From positions 62,001-126,000 of the forward strand of contig DASSEV010000004.1 of NCBI GenBank assembly GCA_035695105.1: a stretch of 64,000 nucleotides of DNA. The letters run 5' to 3'. The position numbers were made by a program, and so were the translations under genes. The notes under the pieces are model-generated. The model saw only the letters and a list, made by a program, of their open reading frames with translations, did not search any database and was not told the origin of the DNA. Below are positions 8,402-16,367 of the stretch, piece by piece. Within the stretch, counting starts at the first letter, position 1. Each line of letters begins with the position of its first letter. Source of the DNA: JAICYJ01 sp035695105 (GTDB lineage: Bacteria; Actinomycetota; Thermoleophilia; Gaiellales; JAICJC01).

Positions 8402-9549
8402 GCTGCCCGCCTCGCGCAAAGCGCGTGGACGACGTCGATGACCCGCGTGGCGTTGCCCTGCCAGGTGTGAGTGGAAAGAACGTACTCGCGGGCGGCACTG
8501 GCCAGCTGCTCGACCACGGCCGGCTCCGTAGCCAGATCAACCAGCGCCCTGGCCAGCGACGCCGCGTCCCCCGGGCGTACGAGGACGCCGCGGGAGCCGC
8601 CGCCGAGCAAGTCGCGGATCTGACCGAGGTCGGAGGCAACCGGGCAGACACCGGCTGCCATGTACTCGACCACCTTCAACGGCGAGAAGTAGAAGCCGGG
8701 CACGTCATGGTAGGGGGCAAGGCCGGCGTGCCAGCCTTGCATCATGCGGATTGCCTCGGCGTGATCTACATGGCCGAAGACGGTCACCCGATACTTCGGT
8801 AGGACGGCGCGATCGATCGCCGAGCGCATCGGGCCGTCCCCGACGATTTCCAGACGGAGTGACGGTTGCTCCGACATGGCCGACTGACAGGCTTCGAGCA
8901 TTACGTCGATGCCGTGCCATGGCTTGAGGCTGCCCGCGAACCCGACCACAAACCGGTCACCAAGCCCCTGGGCACGGCCCGAAAACTGCGACGGGTCAAT
9001 CGCATTCGGCATTACCTCTATCGGGGCGGTGCAGCCCATGCTCTGCAGCCACTCGGCCAGCGCCGCGGAGACGGCGTAGATGGCATCCGTCCCCGCGAGC
9101 ACCTCTCGCTCGGCTAGGGCTGCCATCTCGGGATGTGGCAGGGTACGGAAGCGCGCCGCCTCGGCGCGAAGCGGCGCGTTCACCTCGAGCACGTGCGGTA
9201 TCGACAACCGCGATGCGGCACGGACGCCTGCGACCGAGAACAACGAGAACCGCTCGTAGATCACGTCTGCATGCAGGCCACGCGCGATCCGCTCCACCGC
9301 CACGCTCTGCTCCTCCATCGCGTAGCGGAGCCCCGCATCAGTCAGCTGCTTGGGCAACACAGGGGGAATCGAGGCAAGCGTGACCTCGCTGCGGAAGTGT
9401 GCTCCTTCGTCGCCGACCCGCGGCGAGGCGATCGCCACCATCGCCCCGCACTGCTCCATCGCCTGGGCGAGCTCACGCACGTGAACTGATGCGCCCTTGT
9501 GCCCAAGCACGGGCACACCCGGGTCCGCGCTGAGATAAAGGATCCGCAC
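8398..9549 (-). CDS. GT4-family glycosyltransferase
   Basis: 383 residues, full length for retaining GT4 enzymes. The N-terminal acceptor half starts MRILYLSADPGVPVLGHKGA, with the Gly-rich loop. The C-terminal donor half carries GFAGSLKPWHGIDVMLEA and PLKVVEYMAAGVCPVASD, where the EX7E-type segment is reduced. It transfers a nucleotide-activated sugar to a lipid or glycan acceptor on the cytosolic face. GTG9549 follows the upstream TAG without a gap. Specificity unknown. Confidence 0.88.
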   Translation of the reverse strand: MRILYLSADPGVPVLGHKGASVHVRELAQAMEQCGAMVAIASPRVGDEGAHFRSEVTLASIPPVLPKQLTDAGLRYAMEEQSVAVERIARGLHADVIYERFSLFSVAGVRAASRLSIPHVLEVNAPLRAEAARFRTLPHPEMAALAEREVLAGTDAIYAVSAALAEWLQSMGCTAPIEVMPNAIDPSQFSGRAQGLGDRFVVGFAGSLKPWHGIDVMLEACQSAMSEQPSLRLEIVGDGPMRSAIDRAVLPKYRVTVFGHVDHAEAIRMMQGWHAGLAPYHDVPGFYFSPLKVVEYMAAGVCPVASDLGQIRDLLGGGSRGVLVRPGDAASLARALVDLATEPAVVEQLASAAREYVLSTHTWQGNATRVIDVVHALCARRAA

Positions 9550-10818
9550 CTACGCCGCCCTTCTCAGCTGATCGGCCGCGAGCGCATGCACCGGCGGCGG
9601 TACAAGGCCTGCCTTTAGCAATGTGTGATGGACGATGGGCAGCGTCTGTTCTCGGTGGAATCTCTTCGCGATTCGATCTCGCCCGGCAGCGCCCATCGCC
9701 TCGCGGAGGTCGGCGGACGCGGCGAGTCGCTCTAGCGATGCGGCGAGTGCGGCCGGGTCATCCGGCGCTGACAGCAGCCCAGAGTCACCGTTGATCACCG
9801 CCTCACGTACGCCGGCCAGCGTGGTAGACGCGACCGGTAGCCCGTGCGCCATCGCCTCGAGCAGCACGTTGGGGATACCGTCGCGGTCGCCGTCGGCGAG
9901 CTTTCTGCACGCTAGCGCAAAGACGTCTGCGGCCAGGTACTCGGACTCCACCTCGGCCGGCGTAAGGGGGCCGAGGAACGACACGCGGTCGGCCACATCC
10001 AACTCGTGCACCAGACGCTGCAGGGTCGGCCACTCGGGCCCCTCACCGGCGATGCGAACCTGAACGTCGACGCCTTGGTCGCGCATCACCGCAGCGGCCC
10101 GAATCAGTGTGTCGTGTCCTTTCTTCTCGACCAGCCTCCCGACGCTCAACACGACGGGCACCGCGTTGGCCTGCGCCGACCGCGCCGGCCGGCTCGCATC
10201 GACACCGTGCATCGCCAGCACGACGGGCGTTTGGCTGTCAGCGAGTTGGGCGAGACGGGCACGCCCCTCCTCAGTGCAGGTCAGGACAACCCGCGCGTCG
10301 CGCACCTTCGCGGCAAGCTCGCGTTCGGGTGTACACCAGATGTCCTTCGCATGCGCCGACATGCCGTACGGCAGCCCTGCCAGCAGTGCGGCGAAGCGGC
10401 CAACCGTGGCCGGCTTGTGGGCGAAGTGCAGATACATCGAACGGGCGCCAAGCCGGAGTGCGAGATGGCCGACCAGCGCAGCTCGATCGAGGTTCGTGCG
10501 GGAGAAATCGGGCGACGCGATGGCGCGCGCCACACCGTCGAGGTAGGCCGCGCGGCGGCGCAGCAACAGCGCGCCGTGGGCAGCACGGACCACCAGACGT
10601 GCCGCCGCTCCGGTCAAGTCAGGCACGTACGTGACCTCAGCGCGCAACGCAGCCAGAGCCTCCTGCTGGACAGCCTCCTCGGGTCGGCGCATCGCGACGA
10701 TGTGCAGCCGCACCCCACGCCGTTCCAGGTCGAGTAGCTCGTGAAGGACGAACGTCTCCGACAGGCGCGGAAACCCGTTCACCACGACCATCATGTCCAC
10801 CGACGTCCGACCACGCAT
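9550..10818 (-). CDS. GT4-family glycosyltransferase, first gene of the glycan operon
   Basis: About 422 residues. VNGFPRLSETFVLHEL is typical of the N-terminus of colanic-acid WcaL-like GT4 enzymes. The C-terminal half has SVGRLVEKKGHDTLI and DGIPNVLLEAMAHGLPVAST, the nucleotide-sugar EX7E region. The frame is open to ATG10851, but a perfect AGGAGG lies at about 10830, inside that extension. Starts at GTG10824, GTG10821 or ATG10818 sit 5, 8 and 11 bases after it, so the true start is one of these. It heads a run of tightly packed minus-strand genes down to ugd. Confidence 0.87.
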   Translation of the reverse strand: MRGRTSVDMMVVVNGFPRLSETFVLHELLDLERRGVRLHIVAMRRPEEAVQQEALAALRAEVTYVPDLTGAAARLVVRAAHGALLLRRRAAYLDGVARAIASPDFSRTNLDRAALVGHLALRLGARSMYLHFAHKPATVGRFAALLAGLPYGMSAHAKDIWCTPERELAAKVRDARVVLTCTEEGRARLAQLADSQTPVVLAMHGVDASRPARSAQANAVPVVLSVGRLVEKKGHDTLIRAAAVMRDQGVDVQVRIAGEGPEWPTLQRLVHELDVADRVSFLGPLTPAEVESEYLAADVFALACRKLADGDRDGIPNVLLEAMAHGLPVASTTLAGVREAVINGDSGLLSAPDDPAALAASLERLAASADLREAMGAAGRDRIAKRFHREQTLPIVHHTLLKAGLVPPPVHALAADQLRRAA

Positions 10819-11222
10819 CACCACGCGAACCTCCTGATCGCCATGCTCCACGTTGGTTGAGACACTCCAGGCGCGACATACCTGCGCCGTCTTGCCGAAG
10901 ATCCCCCAACCGAGGGAGCTCGGGCAGGTCGATTAGGAGTCGCCGCCGCAGGTTCCCGAGCTGGGCGACCCGCGCACCAACTCCTAATCGGCAGCCAGGC
11001 GGCGGAAGAACAGCACCCCAATCACAGCCCGATTGGTCACCGGGCCACGCCGGATCCGAGCCGCGAGCGCTGCGCCGGATGCGACCGTCGGATCGCGTCG
11101 GAGAGCGGCCGCGGGATGCTCACCGGTGGCGTCACGGTGGCCAACGTCGTCGTCTACTTCGGGCGGCGGAGCATTCCGATTCGACCTGCGTATGGGGGCG
11201 GGTTCACCAACGGGAGGTCACG
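10819..11222. other. Intergenic stretch with a long-spaced inverted repeat
   Basis: About 400 bases between the glycan operon and the broken oxidoreductase. I see no credible coding frame. An 11-bp perfect inverted repeat, cgattaggagt at 10930-10940 and actcctaatcg at 10980-10990, is separated by 39 bases. The spacing is too long for a simple terminator and no T-run follows. It could be operator half-sites, a recombination scar or ends of a small lost element. The operon promoter should also lie here, but I cannot point to convincing -35/-10 boxes. Confidence 0.5.
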
Positions 11223-11427
11223 ATGCGCGTGGCAATCATCGGCGCGGGCAATGTGCGGTCCGCCATCGCGGAAGCCGCGGCAAGAACCGGTCACGAGGCG
11301 ATCGTCGCTGCGAAGGAGCCCAGCCGCGCTGAGGATCTGGCGAAGCGATTGAGCGTCGAGAAGCGCCGGCAGCGTGGCCGAGGCCGCCTCCGAGGGTGAC
11401 ATGATCGTGTTAGCGATCCCGTACGGT
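11223..11427 (+). pseudogene. F420-dependent NADP oxidoreductase, N-terminal part (broken)
   Basis: A good SD (GGGAGG) precedes ATG11223. The frame starts MRVAIIGAGNVRSAIAEAA, the NADP-binding Rossmann loop of F420H2:NADP+ oxidoreductase-like proteins. A frameshift near 11370 moves the reading into VAEAASEGDMIVLAIPYG, the expected next strand and loop. The expected continuation is present, but on the opposite strand (next entry). The gene is therefore both frameshifted and internally inverted. Confidence 0.75.
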
Positions 11428-11604
11428 ATTGAATGCCTTGACGACGTGCGCGCCGCCCAATCGGCCTTGGATCTCTTCGGCACCCGACCGCCCGGTCACA
11501 GCCAGACCGCTGTAGTCGTCCTTGAGAGGATTCGTCGCATCGATCACGGTCTTTCCCCGTGCGGCGTCGCGCATCTCCTCCGCTACCTCCGACGTTGCGC
11601 CATA
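11420..11604 (-). pseudogene. Inverted middle segment of the same F420-NADP oxidoreductase
   Basis: Read on the minus strand this encodes YGATSEVAEEMRDAARGK, then VIDATNPLKDDYSGLAV, SGAEEIQ and HVVKAFNTV. That is exactly the block that should follow IPYG in this family. The junction with the plus-strand half falls on the 8-bp palindrome CCGTACGG at 11419-11426, which both halves share. The far breakpoint is near 11604. The rest of the C-terminus is not recognisable. Best read as an inversion inside a dead gene. Confidence 0.7.
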
Positions 11605-11645
11605 GCTGGGCTGCTGACCCTCAACGCAACCGCGAATCGAGCCCA

Positions 11646-11834
11646 ATGCGTGCCATGCCCCGTGAACAACCATCATCGCGTCGGCCTCGTCTGCTCGTGT
11701 TCGCGGCAGCTGCGGGCGTGGCGCTGGTGACCGTCCTGCTCGCATTTGTCGCACAGAGCCGGTCGTCAGCAGCCGAGCCGGCCAGGCGGTTGTTTCCCGC
11801 GCCGCCACGCCGCAGCTGGCGCCTGTCGGGAACC
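11646..11834 (+). pseudogene. N-terminal remnant of a membrane-anchored protein cut by the att copy
   Basis: ATG11646 opens MRAMPREQPSSRRPRLLVFA, then a hydrophobic stretch of about 20 residues (AAAAGVALVTVLLAFVAQ) and a Ser/Ala/Pro linker. This is the look of a signal anchor of a thioredoxin/DsbA-like or other exported protein. The frame then runs straight into the duplicated tRNA end at 11835 and stops after a few foreign residues. Probably a gene truncated by the integration event; an accidental hydrophobic ORF cannot be excluded. Confidence 0.35.
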
Positions 11835-11882
11835 GCGATAGCGGAGGAGGGACTCGAACCCCCGACACGCGGATTATGATTC
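11835..11882 (-). repeat. Displaced 48-bp copy of the tRNA 3' end (att-like site)
   Basis: These 48 bases are identical to 13921-13968. They include the last 44 nt of the tRNA(CAT), from anticodon loop to discriminator base, plus 4 bases beyond. The acceptor 5' strand and D-arm are absent, so this is not a second tRNA gene. Such a copy is the classic product of site-specific integration into a tRNA 3' end. Confidence 0.93.
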
Positions 11883-12513
11883 ACCGCCGCCGTCTCGGCC
11901 GGTCTCGGTGGATCTGGCTTCTGAGCGGAATCTGGGCGTTCCCGGGCTGATGGATCTCGCCTGATCTCTGTGGGTCTGAGTGACCCCAAAGTGACACCCG
12001 GGACGTCCGGGAGACCGACTTGCAGCACCGGCCTGCCTCACTCTTGGGCTCCGTGAGCGCCGCCTGCCCCGTAGACATGGCCGGTGACGGCCTGCCAGCA
12101 GTACGGCACTGAGAATCGAGATCGGGCGAAGTCCTGCGTGGAGCACGCCGAGCCGGTCGCAGAAGCCTTACGTCGCGCCGTTCGAATACGCTGAGACGCG
12201 CCGCACGCTTGCCATGTCGCGGACGCCTTGTGCGGGGCGGGCGGAGGCTCCGAGTCGGCCGCCCCGCTGCTGGTAGGTTCCGCGGGGGCGCTCAGCCGGC
12301 GGCTGATGGCTGTATCTTGCGGCGGCCGGCTCGCTTATCCAACAGCCGCGAGCCACGCTGCACGTGACCAGGTGCACCATGAACGAGTTTCGAACGGCGA
12401 CTGCCTCTCAAGCGACGGGAGCAGCTGGCTGGGGCGAGCCGCGACCTCGCCGGCCGAACGCCGCCGCGTTTCCGGTGACGCGCACTACCGCGTCGGAGAG
12501 CGCCGACTGACGC
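11883..12513. other. Island DNA with no supported gene
   Basis: Both strands were read. The open frames here lack good start signals and recognisable domains. I see no clear terminator, tRNA or repeat other than the att copy at its left edge. Confidence 0.4.
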
Positions 12514-13593
12514 ATGCTGACCGCCGATGCACCCGCGGCGTCTGGACGTGAGCTGACGCTTGGTGTCGTCGCGGCGCCGGGGCTACCGGCCGATATGGCA
12601 CCGGACATGGCCGCCGACCTGGCGGCGGAGCTATCCCAGGCATATCCGCAGCTGACATGGCGGCTGCCGGTCGTCTCCGACGCACTGGTGGCGCCGCCGG
12701 CGCTGCTGCCCGACCTGATCGACGCCGGCCGGCGCAAGCTGCTCACGGAGCGGTGGGACATGGCGCTGTGTCTGACCGACCTGCCCCTGCCCTCGGCCGG
12801 GCTCACCGTCGCCGGTCATGTCAGCGTCAGCCACAGCGTCGTCGTCATCTCGGTGCCTGCGATCGGCGTCGTCGCCGTGCGCCGGCGGCTGCGCGAGGCG
12901 GCACTGCGGCTGATTGGTCGGGCCCTCGACGGCTCGACCCGCGGCGCGTCAACCGGTGGGAGGCTGCGCAGGCTCCAGGACCTCGCGGATCTGGGAGACG
13001 GCCTCAGCATGGGGTGGCGATCCGGGCGCGGCGGCGGCCGGCTGGTGGTGGGGATGCTTCGGGCGAACCGTCCCTGGCGGCTCGGCGTGAAGCTCTACCG
13101 GGCGCTGATCGCATCGCTGGCCGTCGTGGCCGCAGCCCTCGTAACCAGCGACGTGTGGCGGATCGCCGTCGCGATCGGCTGGGGCCGCCTGGGTGCAATC
13201 GCCGTCTTCGCAGTCCTGGTCACGACCGTCACGCTGATCATGGCTCACGACCTCTGGGAGACCAGCCACGACGAGCGGTCAAGCGACCAGATCGTGCTGT
13301 TCAACATCGTCACCTCGCTCAGCCTGCTGATCGGACTGCTCACGCTCTACGCCGGGCTGATCCTCGTAACGGCCGTGGGTGCCCTGCTGCTCGTGTCTAT
13401 GCCGCTGTTTCACGAGGCAGTCGGACGCCCCGTGGGTGCCGTGCAGTACGTCGCGCTGATCTGGCTGGTTGCGTCGCTGGCGATGGTGGGCGGCGCGCTG
13501 GGAGCCGGCCTCGAGGCCGACTCGACTGTCCGCGAGGCCGCGTACGGCTACCGGCCCGACATCGAGCCACCCACCCAGCCCCAGGCCCGGTAG
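12514..13593 (+). CDS. Conserved actinobacterial membrane protein of unknown function
   Basis: 359 residues. Residues about 10-150 are a soluble N-terminal domain (ELTLGVVAAPGLPADMAPDM, then WDMALCLTDLPL and HSVVVISVPAIG). About four to five hydrophobic segments follow between residues 190 and 340 (LYRALIASLAVVAAALV, IAVFAVLVTTVTLIM, LLIGLLTLYAGLILV, YVALIWLVASLAMVG). I recognise the layout from uncharacterised actinobacterial proteins but know no function. It is the only intact gene between the two tRNA-derived repeats and runs convergently into the truncated STAS gene. Confidence 0.8.
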   Translation: MLTADAPAASGRELTLGVVAAPGLPADMAPDMAADLAAELSQAYPQLTWRLPVVSDALVAPPALLPDLIDAGRRKLLTERWDMALCLTDLPLPSAGLTVAGHVSVSHSVVVISVPAIGVVAVRRRLREAALRLIGRALDGSTRGASTGGRLRRLQDLADLGDGLSMGWRSGRGGGRLVVGMLRANRPWRLGVKLYRALIASLAVVAAALVTSDVWRIAVAIGWGRLGAIAVFAVLVTTVTLIMAHDLWETSHDERSSDQIVLFNIVTSLSLLIGLLTLYAGLILVTAVGALLLVSMPLFHEAVGRPVGAVQYVALIWLVASLAMVGGALGAGLEADSTVREAAYGYRPDIEPPTQPQAR

Positions 13594-13614
13594 ACACGAA
13601 CGGCGGCCGGGTTC

Positions 13615-13920
13615 TCAGACGGCCGATACCGCGGCCGCACAAAGCGCCTCGACGCGCGTGTCGTAGACCGCAATGCCGAGGCGCTTGCACGAGGCCGCCG
13701 CGTCGATCAGCCGCCGAGGAGGTGTACCGGGGGGAGCGAACGCGACCATGCTGCCGGCCCGGTCTACGTCGGCCACGCGGCGAAGGACGCCGAGGATCGA
13801 GCAGTCGATCAGCGCTGCGGCCGACAGATCGATGGTGACCGAGCCGGCGGTCAGCGCGTCTTCGAGGCAGTCCTCGACAGCCGTGGCCGTCGACAGATCA
13901 TGCTGAATCCGCCTGATTGA
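13615..13920 (-). pseudogene. STAS-domain protein (anti-sigma factor antagonist type), 5' end missing
   Basis: The minus-strand frame reads HDLSTATAVEDCLEDALTAG, then SVTIDLSAAALIDCSILGVL and a C-terminal helix to TGA at 13615. Strand VTIDLS followed by IDCSILGVL corresponds to the STAS loop where anti-sigma antagonists carry the phosphorylatable Ser. There is no ATG, GTG or TTG upstream in this frame before it enters the tRNA gene. About the first 10-15 residues and the start have therefore been lost at the tRNA junction, consistent with truncation by integration. Confidence 0.7.
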
Positions 13921-13924
13921 GCGA

Positions 13925-13998
13925 TAGCGGAGGAGGGACTCGAACCCCCGACACGCGGATTATGATTCCGCTGCTCTAACCGACTGAGCTACTCCGCC
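13925..13998 (-). tRNA. tRNA with CAT anticodon, probably elongator tRNA-Met
   Basis: 74 nt. The acceptor 5' strand GGCGGAG pairs with CTCCGCT (G-T at position 1), discriminator A, no encoded CCA. The anticodon stem GCGGA/TCCGC closes loop ATCATAA, giving anticodon CAT; the T-arm contains GTTCGAGTC. A C1-initiator feature is absent, so it is elongator Met or tRNA-Ile2 with modified CAT. The 3' 44 nt are duplicated at 11835, marking an integration hot spot. Confidence 0.96.
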
Positions 13999-14011
13999 GA
14001 GCGCCCGGAGT

Positions 14012-15049
14012 TTAGCCGTCGCCGAGCCAGCGCTGCAGGATCCGGATGCAGCCCTCCACCGCGTCGAGATGGGCGATCTCGAAGCCATGGGTGTTCTCGG
14101 TGGCGACCGCCAGGCAGGCGCTTCGCGCCACGCGGCCGGTGTCGATGCTGGTCGAGGCGTCGGAGCCGTACCGCGTCACCACGGCGTGCCGCACGCCGAT
14201 CCCCTCGGCCGCGCCCGCGTCGGCCAGCTCGTCCGACACCCCGTCGTCGAGCGGGCCGTACGCGTCCGCCCTGACCAGCACCGGATCCGGCCCCGGATCG
14301 AGCGCGTACTCCTCCGCCACCGGCACCACCTCCAGCGCAACCAGCACCTCCGCGTCCGTGCGCCGTGCGTAGTACTGCGACCCCTGGCACCCGACCTCCT
14401 CGCGCGCCGTGAACACCAGGTCGATCGGCCGCGCCGGCCCCGGCACGCGTGCCGCGAGCTCGAGCAGCATCGCCACGGCCACCTTGTCGTCGAGCGCGTA
14501 GCTCGCCACGTACTCGCCCTCCTCGCCGAGCCGCACCGCCTGCTTGCGCGACCGCGCCGCCACCACTCGCGAGCCGGCGGTCACGCCGGCCGCCACCAGC
14601 GCCTCGGGCCCGAGCTTCGTCTCGATCCAGGCGTCCTTCCACTTCACCGGCGTGTCGTCCAACTGCTTTCGCTGCGGCGACTCGTCGGACACGTGCCGCG
14701 CTCCGAACGACAGCACGCCGAGCACCGTCCCCGTGCGCCCGAGGATCTCGACCGGCCCCTCGCCCCAGATCCACGGATGCGCATCGCCCAGCGTCTGCGC
14801 CCGCAGGCGGCCGCCGTCCTCCACCCGCTTGACGATGCCGCCGATCTCGTCCTTGTGCGCGAGCAGCGCGGCCCGTCCGCGCGTCCCCTCGCCCAGCGAC
14901 AGGATGATGTTGCCCGCGCCGTCTGTGCGCGGCTCGCCGTGCGGTGCCAGCGCCGCCAGCAGATGCTCGTCCATCTCGCGCTCGACGCCGCTTGGGGAGT
15001 GCAGCGCGGTCAGCGTGCGGATCGACTCGAACAGCGCGTCTCGGGACAC
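14012..15049 (-). CDS. M42-family metallo-aminopeptidase
   Basis: 345 residues from GTG15049, where family similarity starts (VSRDALFESIRTLTALHSPSG); the longer frame to 15184 adds a non-homologous leader. The two-metal site residues are visible: LLAHKDEIGG (His, Asp), YALDDKVAVAM (bridging Asp), VFTAREEVGCQGSQ (the general-base/ligand Glu pair), RYGSDAS, and the C-terminal NTHGFEIAHLDAV with the last His. These cytosolic enzymes trim peptides and usually form large oligomers. It starts 14 bases past the tRNA gene on the same strand. Confidence 0.88.
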   Translation of the reverse strand: MSRDALFESIRTLTALHSPSGVEREMDEHLLAALAPHGEPRTDGAGNIILSLGEGTRGRAALLAHKDEIGGIVKRVEDGGRLRAQTLGDAHPWIWGEGPVEILGRTGTVLGVLSFGARHVSDESPQRKQLDDTPVKWKDAWIETKLGPEALVAAGVTAGSRVVAARSRKQAVRLGEEGEYVASYALDDKVAVAMLLELAARVPGPARPIDLVFTAREEVGCQGSQYYARRTDAEVLVALEVVPVAEEYALDPGPDPVLVRADAYGPLDDGVSDELADAGAAEGIGVRHAVVTRYGSDASTSIDTGRVARSACLAVATENTHGFEIAHLDAVEGCIRILQRWLGDG

Positions 15050-15195
15050 GGCCGCGCACCCTACCGCAGAGGGGCGGCAAACCGCACCCGCCAACGTGGG
15101 GAAAGTGGAACCACGGCCGGGGGTTTGCCCTGATGCCATGCCAACCGGGAAACGGCAGACTGCCCGCCATGTTCTCTCCCCCAAGGAGTCTTCCG

Positions 15196-15417
15196 ATGAC
15201 CGGCACCACCGCCATCTTCACACCGCTTCGCGAGCTCGCCCACCGCTCCACCGACGGCATCGACGTCACGCTGATGTGGGATCCCGTCGACGACCGCGCC
15301 TTCGTCGCCGTGGTCGACATGAAGAACGGCGTCGTCTTCGACATCGAGGTCGGGGATCACAGCCCGATGCAGGTGTTCAACCACCCGTACGCCTACTGCG
15401 ACGACATCGCCGCGTGA
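15196..15417 (+). CDS. Small conserved protein of unknown function
   Basis: 73 residues. AAGGAG ends 7 bases before ATG15196, which selects this start over in-frame upstream codons. The protein is soluble and acidic (MTGTTAIFTPLRELAHRSTD, then VTLMWDPVDDRAFVAVVD and a Tyr-rich end). It is too short for a confident family; similar short proteins are common in actinobacteria. Its gene stands alone between divergent M42 and the DUF1206 gene. Confidence 0.75.
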   Translation: MTGTTAIFTPLRELAHRSTDGIDVTLMWDPVDDRAFVAVVDMKNGVVFDIEVGDHSPMQVFNHPYAYCDDIAA

Positions 15418-15504
15418 GCCACGGCGGCCGGCGCGGCGACGTGCCGGCCGCCGTACCCGGCGAACCGGTTTAGACCAGATGGTTCTCCGGGTAGCGGTTC
15501 TCAC

Positions 15505-16344
15505 ATGACTACGGGCGATGTACTTCAGCAAGCAGCAGGCCACACCCAGCGCGCCGCGCATGGGCGGTGGTTCCGGATCCTCGCGCGCCTCGGCTTCGTG
15601 GCGCGCGGCGTCATCTACGCGCTGATCGGCGTCTTTGCGCTCGATCTCGCATTCGGCCGAAGCCAGGCCAATGCAAGCCAGGCGGGAGCGCTTCAGGCCG
15701 TTGCGCACCAGCCGTTCGGCGAGTGGCTCCTGATCATCATCACGGTCGGCCTTGCCGCCTACGCGTCGTGGCGCCTGATGCAGGCTCTGCTCGGGCACGG
15801 GCCCGAGGGCGGCGGCGAGAACAGCGCGGGCTACCGGCTCCAGGCGCTGGTCAGCGCCATCATCTACGCGTCGTTCACGCTGCTCGCCATCCGCATCCTG
15901 ACGAGCCCCAACCACCACGCCGGCCAGAACCCGAAGGCGCATACCGCCGCCAGCGACGTCCTCTCGCTCCCCGGTGGGCAGATCATGCTCGGGATCGCGG
16001 GCGTCGTCCTGATCGGCGTCGGCCTGTTCCAGGCGTACAAGGGCGTGTCGCGCAGCTTCGTCGACGAGGCGAAGACGAACGAGATGGGCCCGGCGATGCG
16101 CACATGGTATGAGCGCATCGGCGTGGTCGGCTACTGCGGTCGCGCGGCGGTGTTCCTTCTCATCGGCACCCTGGTGCTGTTTGCGGCCGTGCACGACACG
16201 GCCCGGCAGGCGAAGGGGCTGGACGGATCGCTACAGACGCTCGCGAACAAGCCGTACGGCGCGGCCATCCTGTGCGCCGTCGCCGCCGCGCTGATCGCCT
16301 TCGGGCTGCTCTCCATGCTCGACGCGCGCTACCGCCGCGTCTGA
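15505..16344 (+). CDS. DUF1206 membrane protein
   Basis: 279 residues. Three repeats of a two-helix unit are visible, each opening with an aromatic/Gly motif: ARLGFVARGVIYALIGVFAL at about 26, SAGYRLQALVSAIIYASFTL at about 107 and ERIGVVGYCGRAAVFLLIG at about 203. Between them are the acidic/His-containing loops seen in this family. Six transmembrane helices in all. No biochemical role is known. Confidence 0.87.
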   Translation: MTTGDVLQQAAGHTQRAAHGRWFRILARLGFVARGVIYALIGVFALDLAFGRSQANASQAGALQAVAHQPFGEWLLIIITVGLAAYASWRLMQALLGHGPEGGGENSAGYRLQALVSAIIYASFTLLAIRILTSPNHHAGQNPKAHTAASDVLSLPGGQIMLGIAGVVLIGVGLFQAYKGVSRSFVDEAKTNEMGPAMRTWYERIGVVGYCGRAAVFLLIGTLVLFAAVHDTARQAKGLDGSLQTLANKPYGAAILCAVAAALIAFGLLSMLDARYRRV

Positions 16345-16367
16345 TCGCAATCCGGTAGAACCCCGGC

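Larger units (their letters stand above)
11835..13968. mobile_element. Remnant genomic island bracketed by tRNA-derived direct repeats
   Basis: The two 48-bp direct repeats (11835-11882 and 13921-13968) enclose about 2.04 kb lying downstream of the tRNA 3' end, where tRNA-targeting integrases insert DNA. Inside are a 631-bp stretch without supported genes, one intact membrane-protein gene and a STAS-domain gene whose 5' end is missing at the tRNA boundary. No integrase lies between the repeats. The only integrase trace is the fragment at 1680-1972, about 10 kb away beyond the glycan operon, which raises the possibility of tandem or nested islands. The repeat is direct observation; the island history is inference. 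Confidence 0.7.

Noticed and set aside
11835..11882. Second tRNA gene
   Set aside because: Only the 3' 44 nt are present; no D-arm or 5' acceptor strand, so it is an att-like copy.
11883..12100. Integrase C-terminus on the minus strand (SLWGHSDPQ-like reading)
   Set aside because: Only a short GHS resemblance, without the catalytic Tyr context or any upstream boxes.
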